From contig NC_049982.1 of the NCBI RefSeq assembly GCF_000003815.2, forward strand, positions 28,146,329 to 28,210,328: a DNA stretch of 64,000 bases, read 5' to 3'. Both the position numbers and the translations under genes were made by a program. This stretch comes from Branchiostoma floridae. Taxonomy: Eukaryota > Chordata > Leptocardii > Amphioxiformes > Branchiostomatidae. The number at the start of each line of letters is the position of its first letter. Position 1 is the first letter of the stretch. The notes beneath the pieces are model-generated. The model ran no database searches, was not told the origin of the DNA, and was given only the letters and a program-made list of their open reading frames with translations. Below, one piece after another: positions 33,800-45,329 of this stretch.

Positions 33800-34780
33800 C
33801 AAAGACGACAAAGGTCAAAAGTTTTCAGTTCCTTTTCGAGGTTAGCCTGGTTACCAAACCCCAGCCCGATCTCAAGTATCTATCGTGCAGGGGTCTGACC
33901 GGATGGGATAGGCCGGCTTCTCAATTTTGTCCCTTATAGTGGGCAAAAAACTCCACCAATAGAACAGCAGCAGGATCAGCAGGAGGTAATTACACCCTAC
34001 CATGATTGGTTAAAGACCCCCAACTGTATTTTTTGAATCCATAACAGCGGCCACCAAGTACCTGATTCGCTACTTTGATAGCCTGCTGACCAACTGTGGT
34101 GTGTTGTAGCTGGCTACCTGTGGTGTGAGTGGTCATGAATCATAGGTTCTCCTCCCTCTGATCAAGGGCCTTTGAGAATATTTCTACAGCCATCCTGCCA
34201 GACCCCAACACAAAAGATATTTTTGAGGTTGGGGTATGGTATCCAGGCTATTTCTAGGTAGGCGAGCTCGTAGGAGGAGGAACATACTGTCACGTTCTGC
34301 GCTGGATTTGTAAATGATGATCACACGTGCTCACGGCGCCACAAGACGTGCATGATTTAAAAGCAATCTAAAATGTCTGTTGGTGTTGCATAATAGCCTT
34401 GATCTACGGTTGAATGGGCAATATAGAAAGTACGCCGCCATTTTATTTCTACGCCAGTAGTGAAGTATTAAGGTTGTGACAGACCAAGGTGAATTGAAAA
34501 TTCTGTCGTGACCCATTTTTTCGTGTCCCTTTCTGTGCTCATGCAGCTTCGGAATGCCGGAAATAAAGGAACAACAGAGGAAGTATAAAGGTACAGAACG
34601 GCAGTTATTTGAGCCGTCTTTCTTCCTGGCGGTACACCTATCCAAGCACGCACCCGTTCTCGCTCAATACAAAAAAAAAAGATACAAAGAAGAAGTGGCA
34701 AAGGTAAGCTGTAACAGCAACATGTAACTGTAGAAAATAATGGGTTGACAATTTGCCAAATATGTAACGCATGAGAAACA
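33800..34780. repeat. 5' flank of precursor gene 1, duplicated at 13.8 kb (D2)
   Basis: Matches 13836-14500 across most of its length, apart from the insertion at 33843-34250. Both copies keep GTACGCCGCCATTTT and, on the plus strand, AGAAGTGGCAAAG|GTAAGCTGTAACAGCAAC, a well-formed splice donor in a conserved context. Confidence 0.75.
33843..34250. mobile_element. ~410-bp inverted-repeat insertion in D2
   Basis: Ends TAGCCTGGTTACCAAACCCC and, inverse, GGGGTATGGTATCCAGGCTA. The related copy at 13.87 kb lacks it, so it is an insertion after the duplication. No coding capacity. Confidence 0.75.
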
Positions 34781-34879
34781 CACACACGTTACACGTTACT
34801 TCTTATCAAAGTCTAGTAATTTCTGCACAGCGCAATAAACTGTCTGATTCTGTCAACGATCATCAGTTTTCGTACTGTC

Positions 34880-35100
34880 TAAAACCACCAAATACCCAGC
34901 GATTGGACAAAAAGAGACGAATTTCTGACCTTGTGAGAGAATGTAGGTATGAACAGCGACTGAATTTTGCCTTGTCACGAATGACGTCGCAACAAATCAT
35001 CACAACGTTACGAGTTGAAAAACAGGATTTTTCTATAATCGCAACAAAGAAAAGCCTTGAGACAAATTAAAGTAAATGTCAACACACACAGACATTCTCG
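34880..35100. repeat. Distal 5' flank shared between precursor genes 1 and 3
   Basis: CGATTGGACAAAAAGAGACGA ... AACGTTACGAGTTGAAAAACAGGATTT ... AAAGTAAATGTCAACACACAC at 34900-35090 matches 53577-53765. It marks the outer edge of the segmental duplication. Confidence 0.7.
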
Positions 35101-35227
35101 TCTGCAGTCCGATCACGTTCTACTGCGTTTGTTGTCAGACAGTATCCTGTTCGCCATTGTAACCTCCGCGAAATGGGAGGTATTGTTTTTAAAGTGACTG
35201 TGTTATTGGAGATCTACCATCGTTATC

Positions 35228-35541
35228 TTAAAGCTATACTACGTAATTTTTGGACAATACAAAAAGTAGATTTTCCTGCCATTTCTTTACATAGCAAGCT
35301 AAGTCTACCCTTTAGCATTGAATACCAAGGCTCAGTGAGAGAAGTTGCAACATCAGTGCATCATACAAACATGTCTACAAACTGTGATCTTCCTACATTG
35401 TACATGGGACTCCATGCTTCCTAGGGAACATGCCCACATCTGGCTTATCTACTGGAGGCCTGGAAGTTGTTATTTACAACCAGGAGGGTCTAACTCGGGT
35501 GGTCACTGGTCACTCAGATAAACTACGTGGTATACCTTTAA
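35228..35541. mobile_element. TTAA-flanked 306-bp MITE
   Basis: TTAA on both sides; inverted ends AGCTATACTACGTAATTTT and, inverse, AGGTATACCACGTAGTTTA. Same target type as the element at 29322 but unrelated ends. Confidence 0.7.
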
Positions 35542-35800
35542 GTCATACGAGACAGAAGGCTGGGGTTTGCTGGTCACGCATGGCGGAGTAAAGATGAGAT
35601 CATCAATGACGTTCTGCTGTGGACTCCCAAACATGGTCATGCAAGCAAGCGTAGACCACGCAAAACATATCTACATCAACTTTGTGAAGATACTGGCTGC
35701 TCGGCTGAAGAACTGCCCAAGGTTTGTAGAGGATAGGGAAGGATGGAGGAATCGAAGAGAGTCACATCCATGCACGCCTGGATGATGGATGATGATGTCA

Positions 35801-36242
35801 CAGTAGGGGTGGGTACCGGTACAGAAAATTCAGGTCCAGGTCCGGTTCAGGTCCAGAGGATCAGGTCCAGGTCCGGACCTGAACCTGAAACTGGACCTGA
35901 TTCAGTATGACTCATACCAATGGTCCATTTCACTACAAAGAAATCTGTTTGGTGGTGTATTAGACTCACACTGGCGTTTTAAAATCCTACAACGCTAACT
36001 ACACACGTACGATCAACTGTAAAACTTGGTAGAAATGACTATAAACTCTAATCTGCTTCGCTCATGTTATTTTCTTCCACCTGCAAGCGCCAAAACGTGT
36101 GAATGCCTGATCAAATAGTATGTTAATTTTCTAATAGGTCCAACATCCGATACACCTAATTTTTTCAGGTCCGGTTTTTCTGGACCGGTCCAATAAGAAA
36201 AACCGGTTTTGTACCGGTACGCTGTACCGATACCCAGCCCTG
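35801..36242. mobile_element. hAT-like non-autonomous element rich in GGTCC/CCGGT motifs
   Basis: Ends CAGTAGGGGTGGGTACCGGT and, inverse, CAGGGCTGGGTATCGGTACAG. CAGGG-type ends are typical of hAT transposons. TGTCA flanks both sides, which could be part of a target duplication. The left part carries repeats of CAGGTCCAGGTCCGG and the right part ACCGGT-rich palindromes. Confidence 0.65.
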
Positions 36243-36360
36243 TGTCACTGCATGACGTCTTTGCCATTATCGGTCACGTTCACCGTAAAGTAATAGATTT
36301 ACGTTGTCAACTTGACTAGATGGTGAAGTGTAGAGTTGCCAGAACCAGTAAACTCTCCAG

Positions 36361-37239
36361 ATGGGATGGCACCTGACAGACATTCTAGGTCAAGGGTCAA
36401 TGGAAGAGCTCACTTATTCAAAATTTCTATTCAGGGCTCCTAATGGTACAAGTAAAGCTACAGTGCTCGGAGAACTAGGTTGGAAATCTATATCAAGCTT
36501 ACAAGACAGACTCAGACTAAAATTCTACGATAGACTCATTAAAATGGAAGAGCACAGATGGCCAAAGATGATACTTCTTCAACTATTTGACATTATCAGG
36601 ACAGGGAAATCTATAACATGGTCCTGGGTCAAACACATGAAGAACCTTCTCACTTCCATAGGTTTGGACCATATATGGTGCAATGATTCACCCGTTAACA
36701 GACACTGGATAAACTCAGCAATAAGAATACACAACTCTCAGCAATACGACATTTTCCTAAGTAACATGACCTCTTGTAAAGCATTGGTATTTAGAAACAA
36801 ACATGAGCTCAATCTTGAAGACTATCTTAAAGACCCCATTAGCCCAGAGGAAAGCATATTAAAGTTCAAGGCTAGAGCAGAGGTACTAGAAATGGAAGGG
36901 AGGAAACTATCCTGGAAAAGTTACAATGGAAATGGAAACTGTACTAACTGTAACCTGCAGGAACAAGAAACCGTAACTCATTTCCTACTTATATGCCCCA
37001 GTTATTCGAAAGAAAGAATCTCCCTTTTCACGAACCTTGAAGATGAACTAACACGTGCAGGGGGAGTCTTTCTATGGGAAACATTCATGTCATGCAATAC
37101 TGAAAGAAAGAAAGATCTTCTCTTAGGTTACAAAGGCCCATGGGAATCTATTATAGATAGGCATGTTAAGAAATTCCTGTATAAGGCATGGTCCACTAGA
37201 AAATGTAACAACAATGGAAGTCAAAGTACTCAACACTAG
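36361..37239 (+). CDS. LINE A: non-LTR retrotransposon ORF2, C-terminal 292 codons
   Basis: An intact frame lacking the reverse transcriptase, i.e. the 3' third of a LINE ORF2. The signature is NCTNCNLQEQETVTHFLLIC, a C-x-x-C...H...C knuckle near the end, preceded by KFKARAEVLEMEGRKLSW. The element is 5' truncated, as is normal. Its 3' UTR (37240-37500) matches a second copy at 38797-39210. LINE ORF2 proteins copy their own mRNA into nicked target DNA; this fragment cannot do so alone. The first ATG is simply the first in the open frame. Confidence 0.8.
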   Translation: MGWHLTDILGQGSMEELTYSKFLFRAPNGTSKATVLGELGWKSISSLQDRLRLKFYDRLIKMEEHRWPKMILLQLFDIIRTGKSITWSWVKHMKNLLTSIGLDHIWCNDSPVNRHWINSAIRIHNSQQYDIFLSNMTSCKALVFRNKHELNLEDYLKDPISPEESILKFKARAEVLEMEGRKLSWKSYNGNGNCTNCNLQEQETVTHFLLICPSYSKERISLFTNLEDELTRAGGVFLWETFMSCNTERKKDLLLGYKGPWESIIDRHVKKFLYKAWSTRKCNNNGSQSTQH

Positions 37240-37459
37240 CTTCTCTCAAGATCACTGTCCTCCAGCTCCACTCTATCACACTACTCAACGTTATGTTTAC
37301 CATTACGCTTTCGTTCATTTATGTCCATAGCCAATTACTATAACAATACTGAACCAGTGTTATGATTTGACCTGTTATTATCCATTATCATTTGTTATGC
37401 TCTTTTCGTCCATGATCTGGACATGATTTGTCTTTTTAACGTATTTATCTATCTACGTT

Positions 37460-37507
37460 AACTTTTCCTATAGATAGGCATTGTTAAGAAATTCCTGTAT
37501 ACTAAGG
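37460..37507 (+). mobile_element. Start of a second LINE A 3' end, interrupted by LINE B
   Basis: TAGATAGGCATTGTTAAGAA ATTCCTGTATA and CCACTAGAA repeat 37153-37200 of the first LINE A. The match resumes at 38797 (GAAAATGTACCAACAGCAATG) after LINE B and its poly(A). Confidence 0.75.
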
Positions 37508-38762
37508 CATCATCACTCCACTAGAAGTGTTGTTCAAGTACGGTATCCAAGGTGGAGCTCTTGACTGGTTCGCTTCCTACCTCTCCGGAAGACAGCACTG
37601 TACTTCTGTAAATGGAGTCCTTTCTAGCTTCCACACAGTGAAGTACGGCGTTCCACAAGGCTCGATTTTGGGACCACTTTTATTCATTATTTATGTAAAT
37701 GACATGCCTAACTGTATTCAAAATTGTGAAATTTCAATGTATGCCGATGATACGGTTATTCACTTCAGCAGCAAGGATTCTGGGACCATCGAGAATGCCC
37801 TTCAGACAGATCTCGAAAGGTTGTCTCAATGGTTTGCAGTGAACTATCTGTCGATAAACGAAGGAAAGTGCAAGTGTATGCTAATAGGTACAGATAAAAA
37901 ACTGAAAACTTGTACAAACCCCAGATTGGCCGTAAATGGTCAATTTATCAATCTATGCTACATGTACAAATACTTGGGTATATTCATTGATAATCAACTG
38001 AATTGGAAGCGGCACGTCAAAGACGTCCTTAGCAAGTTAAGACGAGCATTAAGTATTATGAAACATGTCAGTCCATTTGTATCTACATCAGCACTTCGTA
38101 CTCTATACAATACAATCTTCCTGCCGTACATCACATATGGAAGTACTGTTTGGGATACTGCACCGGAGCAAGACCTTCAAAAACTCCAACGAATGCAGAA
38201 CAGGGCCGGGAAGCTGCTACTGAGGGCCCACTACAGAACACCCTCGGCCGAAGTGCTGACTCGTCTCGGATGGAAAAACATCAAATCCATACACAGACAA
38301 CAGAAGGCGTTGCTCACATACAAAGCTCTAAACAACTTACTGCCAGTCTACATGAGGAACTTGTTTACATACTGTAGGGAAAGGTCAACTAGATCAACGC
38401 GACAAAGCGAATCCAACCTACTATACTTACCCATGGTCCACAGGGAAGCGTATCGAAGATGTATAACGTACTCAGGCACAGTTCTGTGGAATAGTCTGAG
38501 AGAGAACGTGAGGCAGGCGCCCTCTTTATCGTCGTTTAAGAACTTAACTCGACTAGAAATTATGTAACTATGGACTATGAGATGGACTGATATTATGTTG
38601 AAGACGAAAGGATCTATGGAATGGTGAATTGTATGATGATGAATTGTATCTTTTGTGTAGTGCATTGTATTTAGAAGGTATTTAGACCTCTGACCTCCTC
38701 CACCCTTGAAATCTTGAAAAACGGCTCAGGCCGAATGATGTATCAAGGTTAAATAAAGGTTG

Positions 38763-38796
<34 letters not shown>
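37508..38796 (+). mobile_element. LINE B: 5'-truncated non-LTR retrotransposon with poly(A) tail
   Basis: Begins within a reverse transcriptase frame and ends with AATAAAGGTTG followed by about 33 A (38763-38796). It splits a LINE A 3' end. AGAA occurs at both borders and may be a short target duplication. The long pure A-run suggests a recent insertion. Confidence 0.85.
37527..38567 (+). CDS. LINE B reverse transcriptase, C-terminal 346 codons
   Basis: Contains palm-domain motifs GVPQGSILGPLLF and, about 40 residues later, the catalytic YADDT, then a thumb region (YKYLGIFIDNQLNW) and a C-terminal domain (YGSTVWD, LQKLQRMQNRAGKLL). The N-terminal fingers and any endonuclease are missing through 5' truncation. 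The sequence reads most like the CR1/L2/Jockey group. The frame is intact through to TAA, consistent with young age, but the protein cannot be active without its first part. Confidence 0.9.
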   Translation: MLFKYGIQGGALDWFASYLSGRQHCTSVNGVLSSFHTVKYGVPQGSILGPLLFIIYVNDMPNCIQNCEISMYADDTVIHFSSKDSGTIENALQTDLERLSQWFAVNYLSINEGKCKCMLIGTDKKLKTCTNPRLAVNGQFINLCYMYKYLGIFIDNQLNWKRHVKDVLSKLRRALSIMKHVSPFVSTSALRTLYNTIFLPYITYGSTVWDTAPEQDLQKLQRMQNRAGKLLLRAHYRTPSAEVLTRLGWKNIKSIHRQQKALLTYKALNNLLPVYMRNLFTYCRERSTRSTRQSESNLLYLPMVHREAYRRCITYSGTVLWNSLRENVRQAPSLSSFKNLTRLEIM

Positions 38797-38798
<2 letters not shown>

Positions 38799-39210
38799 AA
38801 ATGTACCAACAGCAATGAAAGTCAAAGTACCCAACACTAGTTTCTCTCAAGATCCAGCTCCACTCTACTACACTACTCAACGTTATGTTTACCACTACGT
38901 TTTCGTTCAGTCAATATGTTAACATACACTTATGTCTATAGCCATACGCTGACAATACCGAACCATTGTAAAGATCTCATTTGTTACCATCCACTATCAT
39001 TTTGTTATGCTTTTTCTCCTCATAGTTTGGACATGATTTGTCACCTATTTATTTATTTATATATTTTAACCTATCTTCATTAGAGTTAAGTCATGAGTTA
39101 AGTTATGTTATTTGATTTACGTTACTACGTACTTGTACTCCATGCACGCGGCAGTGCCGAATGTGCCGCCGTTTTTAAGGCGAATAAAGTTCAAAGTTCA
39201 AAGTTCAAGG
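38797..39210 (+). mobile_element. Remainder of the second LINE A 3' UTR
   Basis: Matches 37201-37440, e.g. AACACTAG(C/T)TTCTCTCAAGATC and ACTACTCAACGTTATGTTTACCA. It ends in GCGAATAAAGTTCAAAGTTCAAAGTTCAAGG, a polyadenylation-like signal plus a 7-bp (GTTCAAA)n tail, which defines the true 3' end of this family. Confidence 0.8.
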
Positions 39211-39689
39211 AGAGGTATTATCTTGGTCTGTCTGTTTCTCTGATTGTTCGTGTTGTCGTATGGTTCGTATTTTACAGGAGGTGAATAACGGACACCAAGG
39301 TAAGGTCACAACAAGTAAATTCTATTGATGACATCAGAGCGTGCATTGATTTTTTCCTGATTTAAAAGAAGAATTAAATGGTAGAGATTTTCTATCGGAG
39401 ATATCGGTTGCCTAATTAGCATAGTATTTAACGATAATGCCATTGGAATGTGTCATATTTGTATACAGTATAAATATTCATGCCAAAATGCAGTTTGTGA
39501 ATTGGAACGAGAAACTTCTTTGTAAAACGAGTTTTTTTGGGAGGGGGCTAAATTACTAGAGGGGACGAGTCGAGTGTTGCCAAACTCTTTGTCAGATTTG
39601 TCTTGGGAGGGTGGTATCACAAAGTTATATATATGGGGGGGGGGGGGCTTTCGGTCAGCGAAAAAACGTTTCGCCTCCTCTTTATTACT

Positions 39690-41040
39690 TTAAACTGCGT
39701 GAACCATGTCAAAGCTTCGCTACGTCATAGTCGGACGTTTCAACTTCCGGATGGAATGACATTAAATGTCGTGCCAGAAAGCATGCTGTTCACTTGACTA
39801 CCGCTAGAGGCCTTACGTGAGATGGATATGTATACGTAAGACACATGTTTCTATGTGTGCGATGGATACTTGTGTGTATCTCCGTTTACATTCACAATTC
39901 TCAGCAGTGTCTACCTCTCGTCACCTACTTAAAAACGGAGGTATTGTTTTTGGCGTGTCTGTCTGTCTACAGTAGCTATGGATGAATAATGACAGTTGGT
40001 AACCATTAATATCGTAGTAAAGCAAAGGTCAAGGTCAAAACTATTATTATTCTATATATCAGGATGGGTGACCTTCATCGCGTGTAAAGGTCAATTATGG
40101 GCCTTTGGTGGCCTTTTCTGACACTGCAGCAAAACTTCCTTTTTACTAATTTTTTTTTATACTAGACATGGTGCTGTCTTGAATTTTGGTACCAAATGAC
40201 CTTTAAAATAATGAAAACGTGGTGCAGGTTTTATCCCTCAGCAGTTTGTTTTAAAACTGTTGCGGCCTTTTGCTTAACATTTTTCAAGCGGATAGCTGGA
40301 GAGAGAAAGGCTGGATTTATTTTCACGATTACTAGGAATGTCCAGATATGCACTGCTACTTTACCCTCTGACCCATGGTTTTCTATAACAACTGCCTATT
40401 CATTGTATGTCATAGATTCATTTCCTATATGTTAGAAAGAATACGCAAGACATGTTCGCGCACACCAAGCTTGTTTGATGATCTCTCCAACAGTACATAG
40501 AGGTCCAGGTGAGTTACATCAAACCAGAAGCCAAGTCTGTATCATTCATAGTACTAAGATGTGAAGTTGTCAAATTGAATACAAGTCTAAAACGTATTTT
40601 GTTAATTCTGAACGTGGCATTGACAAATCCCTGCATTAACTACATTGGAACATGTTACTAGTATGTAACAGACAGAATGGTTTAAATGTACTTGATATCG
40701 ATCAGGAGCAATGGTGATAATTATGATGCTAAAGTCTTTATTTTTCCAAAGTGTTTGGAAAACAACGATTCTGAAACAGTGAACCCTTAATCCTCAATTG
40801 CAAATCGAGGCATTGTTCCTTGGTGTCTGTAAATTTGTGGTGACGGAAAGCTTTTATTCCAATTAACAGTGGTAAAAGTTGGGCCTTATATGAGCCTTTT
40901 GATGTTATGTTTGTGTTCCGAGAGTTTTTTCTTTCTTCCAAAAACATGATACACGATACGTATGATACGTATACGCGACTCATATATAATTGTAAAAGTT
41001 GACATGCATGTTAGCATCAAAGTTTAATATATTTCTTCAA
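39690..41040. repeat. Second copy of the segmental duplication, distal part
   Basis: TTTCAACTTCCGGATGGAATGACATT at 39737 recurs at 48293; GGAGGTATTGTTTT(T/C)GGCGTGT at 39939 recurs at 48520; the 40470 landmark recurs at 31264 and 49060. No gene of its own seen in this part. Confidence 0.8.
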
Positions 41041-41197
41041 ACACAACAGCAGCACACCCGGTACTATCTGGGACTAAAGCATACAAGCTAAGCTTGTTCA
41101 CGCAATGAAGCATTACTGGACGATCAGTCGGATTGGTGTTCACGGCTTCTCGTGAAGGCAGCTGGTCCAGTGCTTACAGCTGTGGATGAATAGCATC
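41025..41197 (-). other. Precursor gene 2, 3' UTR exon
   Basis: Acceptor GCGTTTCAG at 41198, then GATGCTATTCATCCACAGCT; reverse ATTAAA at about 41023-41028. Matches the exons at 31996 and 49473. Confidence 0.6.
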
Positions 41198-41717
41198 CTG
41201 AAACGCGGAGAGCAAAATGAAATGATATCTCAATAATGAAACTTGTAATTCTATGTTGATTGGATTACATGGATGCCATCCGTGCATGTATTTTGGGCAG
41301 TTGAAAAAATAAGTTTTCAACCAGACTGTTAATCGTTCAAATTAGCTGTAAAATGAGCAAATACATGCTGAAAATGGCAACAAAAAATATCGTTGTATAG
41401 AGTGGTGCCTATCTCCACGTCCATGGCCCTTGTGCTGCATACGATCACTATAGCAGGGGAAAATTCTACTACTAATGGGATGTGTTTAACTCCCATACTC
41501 GTACTCATAAGAGAGAAAACAGTATGTGCGATTTTTTCCTGTTTTCAGTAAGACTCGGTGGAGGTTTAAGTTAAACCCGCGACATCTGAACACCTTACCC
41601 ACTAAGTCATTGTGCTGGTTAGATGTGTTCGGTAAACTGTAACCTTACACTGTGATTGTAACACTACAAAGATGTCTCATGTTGAGTTTAAAAATGCACC
41701 ATGTGTTATTACCTCTG

Positions 41718-43373
41718 TCAGGCTTCTCCATCCAGGCGCTGCGGGATCTCTTCGAAACGATCCTTCACTGGGTCATCCCCTGCACAAAACATAGCAACAT
41801 GGTAGTTTTCATTCTGGATAAAATTTAAAGATAATTTCCAGTACATCAACCTAATCTTTTTCTGCTGTGACGCAATGTTATTTTATGTATTTAACATACA
41901 CTATCATAATTCCACCAGGTGCCAATATACCGCCACATCGAAAAACGTTGTTAACGAGGCCTTCCTAAGATTGCCTTCAACTCCTAAATATCTGAATTGT
42001 ATTATATTTAAGATATTTAATATAAGGTGTTCAAGACAATCTTGAGAAGGCCTCTATAACAACGTTTTTTTTGAGGTGGCGGTATAATGGCACCTGGTGG
42101 AATTATGATAGTCGATGTTAAATGAAACATGACTCAGACGTCGATCATTGAGGTTTCAGGGTTGGCTAAATTGGCATTTTGACTTTCCGTTGTTTTCTCA
42201 TTAATGAATTAAGAAAGAATGGAACTGTAACGCATATTGATAGATCGGCATGAAAGAATTCTAAATCTGATTTTTTGGGGGCCATATGGATGACGTCATC
42301 AGGTTTTATTGCCCCTAATATTATTTTTTCTATGAGAAAATACAAGACTTTGGTACATACCACCGCAATGAAACTATGTTTTTCATGTGCATAATGATGA
42401 AGGCTACAAGCTCTTGTTTGCGCCAATCGATATCTGCTAATGATCTGTAGCTATTAGAAAATAATTGTTTCCATCTAATTATAAAAAATCATTTTCTAAT
42501 AATTACAGATCATTAGCAGATATCGATTGGCGCAGAAAGTCTATGGAGCCCTCCATCCTTATGTAGAAGACTTCTACATAACGTGACGTCACGAAATTAA
42601 GGCAAGCATTGGCTGTTTATACATTTTATAGTATGTTACCAAATATCATAAGTAAACAACCGTTTATCAGTTCGAATCTGTTGTTGATGCGTTTTTGATA
42701 ATTGTACAGAGCTTTTGATGGCAACACTGCGATTTCTAAAAACATGTTCATCTGTACATCATACGTTGCACATCAGTGTGACCTTATTGGGCAATTAACA
42801 CAAGTTTGCAAAATTGCAGCACAGTCTAGTTACCATGCAAACTAACATATGTATGTATGTATATGCATGTACACAAAAACAAAAACTTTCCATAATGCCA
42901 TTATCATACAATATGCATAGATATTGAAGACACAGAAGGCATATTGTCATATCCAAGATACACATGTATTCTTCTTAGTTAAATAGCCCAATACATTTGT
43001 AGTTGTACCCTGAGCACAATGTACTTTTATGTCATATCATCAGTAAGGCAAGCGCTTTGCAGTAGCCCAGGTCTAGCTTAGGCCATGTTGATTTGACAAT
43101 ATGGATGACATCCTTGGGTAACAGAAAAAACTGATGCGAGCGTACGAATTTAAAAAAAAAATTGTCAAAGAATGCCTTTATCACAAAATCTATAAGTGGG
43201 CGGAAACGGATTGTTGAAGAAATTAAATTACCTTCCAACGCAGTTCGCTTTTGGCGATCAACAACCCCGGCGATTCGACGCCGGCGCCTGCCAGAACTTG
43301 TATTTTCAGCCTGGTCGAACATCATGGCCACAGTCAGGGCCACGACCAACAGGATGGCGACAGACTTCTGCAT
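41718..43373 (-). CDS. Secreted precursor gene 2 (67 aa, two coding exons)
   Basis: Exon 1 is 43373-43232 (donor GAAG|GTAATT, phase 1); exon 2 is 41779-41718 (acceptor TTTTGTGCAG, ending GCC-TGA), with a donor five bases past the stop leading to the 3' UTR exon at 41197. Signal peptide MQKSVAILLVVALTVAMM, then a spacer with Asn-Thr-Ser, a run of five Arg (GRRRRRIAG), DRQKR, and the acidic tail with GDDPVKD, EEIPQR and DGEA. The 5' UTR acceptor GGTTTTACAG|GTAAAACC directly precedes the ATG as in paralogue 3. Shares about 60% identity with gene 1 in the signal peptide and the tail but little in the basic middle. Predicted secreted prepropeptide; role unknown. Confidence 0.72.
41888..42125. mobile_element. 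Fold-back element in precursor gene 2 intron
   Basis: TTTAACATACACTATCATAA TTCCACCAGGTGCCA at the left is the inverse of TGGCACCTGGTGGAATTATGATAGTCGATGTTAAA at the right; inner arms include GTTGTTA-AGGCCTTC. Arms about 90 bp, loop about 40 bp. Confidence 0.8.
42415..42536. repeat. Perfect-arm palindrome
   Basis: TGCGCCAATCGATATCTGCT AATGATCTGTA and its inverse TACAGATCATTAGCAGATATCGATTGGCGCA, continuing into TTAGAAAAT / ATTTTCTAA around a short loop. Lies in precursor gene 2's intron. Confidence 0.85.
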
Positions 43374-43399
43374 GGTTTTACCTGTAAAACCAGGAGTAA

Positions 43400-45329
43400 A
43401 TAGTCTCATTTGTGTACCCGATATACACGGGGCGAAAATAAGCCCTTTCGCACATTTTAGTACGCGTTTATTTTTATTGCAGCAACAGATCTAGAGATTG
43501 TAGGTTATATGTCACAGGTGAAGAAGGCTTGACTTGACTTGACTTGATTCTCACAATGATTCTATTAAGATCCACAATGACTTGTAAACACTAGAAAGGC
43601 CGACATTTCCTTGAGAGCAATCGCAGCATATTTCAGCCATCTCCCTCCACATGCAACAACAAAATCACCCATTTGAAAAATCACTTTTACTAATGACGGT
43701 TCAACCCAAAAATGTATCAAACAAAATCCCCCTGTGCAAGAATGGACTCCAGTACACCCCATGTGAATTTGCACAATAGACCAGTCCAGAAATAATCCCA
43801 CTGAAAACATGGCCTTTTTAATAACAAACCGAATCCAAAATTGAAGTTAGCAAAAAGGTCCCACGTGCATGAAAAAGGTATAATAGACCAGTCATAATCA
43901 CAAAAGTTCAAAAATGCTTTTAGAAAATGCTTCATCCGTGCAAGAACCCGTCCAGGAACAATTGAGATAACGTGTTTTGAAGATTTGACAGGAGAAGAAG
44001 AAGAAGAAAGAAGAAACATTACGAATACAATATATTTCACCATACCTATGATATGGCTGAAATATAATAACGTTCCGGACATAGCTATAGGGTATGCAAA
44101 TCGAAATAATGGTCGAGACGAGACTGTTCCTAAGGCCTTGTCATGCCCCGACCAGTGCCTGCCCCATTCCGTGCCCATTCAGGCCCGAAAAACAAAGATG
44201 GCGGGGCTGCAGGAAAAAAAGCACGTTGGACAGACTCCTCCACTAAAAACACTAAGCTCCGCCCCATAGCACAGTATGGGACAAGGACCCCTGTGTGCCC
44301 AGAACTGTGCGCGATTGGGCACGGTCCGTGCTTTTGCCCTAGGCACAGTTTGGGGCACGCGGGGACTGCCCCAAACTGTGCCTAGGCACGGTTTGTGGCA
44401 AGGCACGGTTCGGGGCGCAACAGCCTGCTTTACCTTTGACACATTACTCACAATTCCTGTTGCTGCTCATGTATGATCGAATAAGCGAAAGAGCTTATTG
44501 GGAAATGTTAAGTGCAAATGTCTGTGTAAGGATCAAACAATGGTGACAGGGGTAAAAAAAATCAATTCGGCTTAAATTTTGCAGTGATAATACTTGGTCT
44601 GCAACTCCTCAAAATAGCTTTCTTTTAGGTGAAAACGCATTGTTGGCAAAGTAACTGGCAAATCAAGTTTTCTGGTTATTTCCCCCAATTTTCGCACCCC
44701 AAAAACACGAGAACCATGATGATCATACTTTACGGCATTTTCACTGCAACACCTTCTAACAAATCTTCAAAACAAAACAAGATTTAAATAAACCAACATT
44801 TTAGCAATTACAAGATGGTTATAAAATGTCCAACGAGATAAATTTCAATGATTTTGCAGCCTCGAAGCATTGCAATGTTTCAAGATTCTAAAAAAAAAGG
44901 TAATTTTTGACCCAACTTTGTAACGCTATAAGTGTCACTCTGGAATATTTCTTAGCTTGAAAAGTGTGTCCCATACAGATAAGTTGTATATCTATTGAAT
45001 GCAATGTTGCAAAACTTGTTATCTTTTGGTTTGGTTGTTACGTTGTTGTCCTGAAAGTAGGCCAGTATTAGCATCTTGCCTACATTTGTATTTATTTTAG
45101 CCATGTTCAAAGTAATACATTTAACAAATCAAAACAGAATTTTAACTCAACTTCTTTTCAAACAGATGTCTTTATATTGTCTATCAAATAGATGCTTTTA
45201 GACCTTAAGGGCTAAGAATTTTAGTCAACTGGTTGTACCCAAAAGAAGGGGTAAAGTCTTGAGCGCCATCTTTTTTACCAAAGCTCGTTTTCTTTTGTGC
45301 TTACTTGACAGACTAGCATACCAAGCCCC
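43400..45329. other. No gene recognised; hairpin at 44330-44390
   Basis: Open frames on both strands (43717-44178 minus, up to 153 codons) have no recognisable domain, splice context or paralogue in the window, and I do not call them. CTAGGCACAGTTTGGGGCA / TGCCCCAAACTGTGCCTAG at 44339-44385 is a near-perfect hairpin embedded in GGCACGGT-rich DNA (44270-44420). Confidence 0.45.

Noticed and set aside
36067-36267. 66-codon minus-strand frame
   Set aside because: Lies within the hAT-like inverted-repeat element and spans its terminus; no coding support.
43717-44178. 153-codon minus-strand frame
   Set aside because: No recognised motif, no paralogue in the window, biased hydrophobic composition from T-rich DNA; insufficient support.
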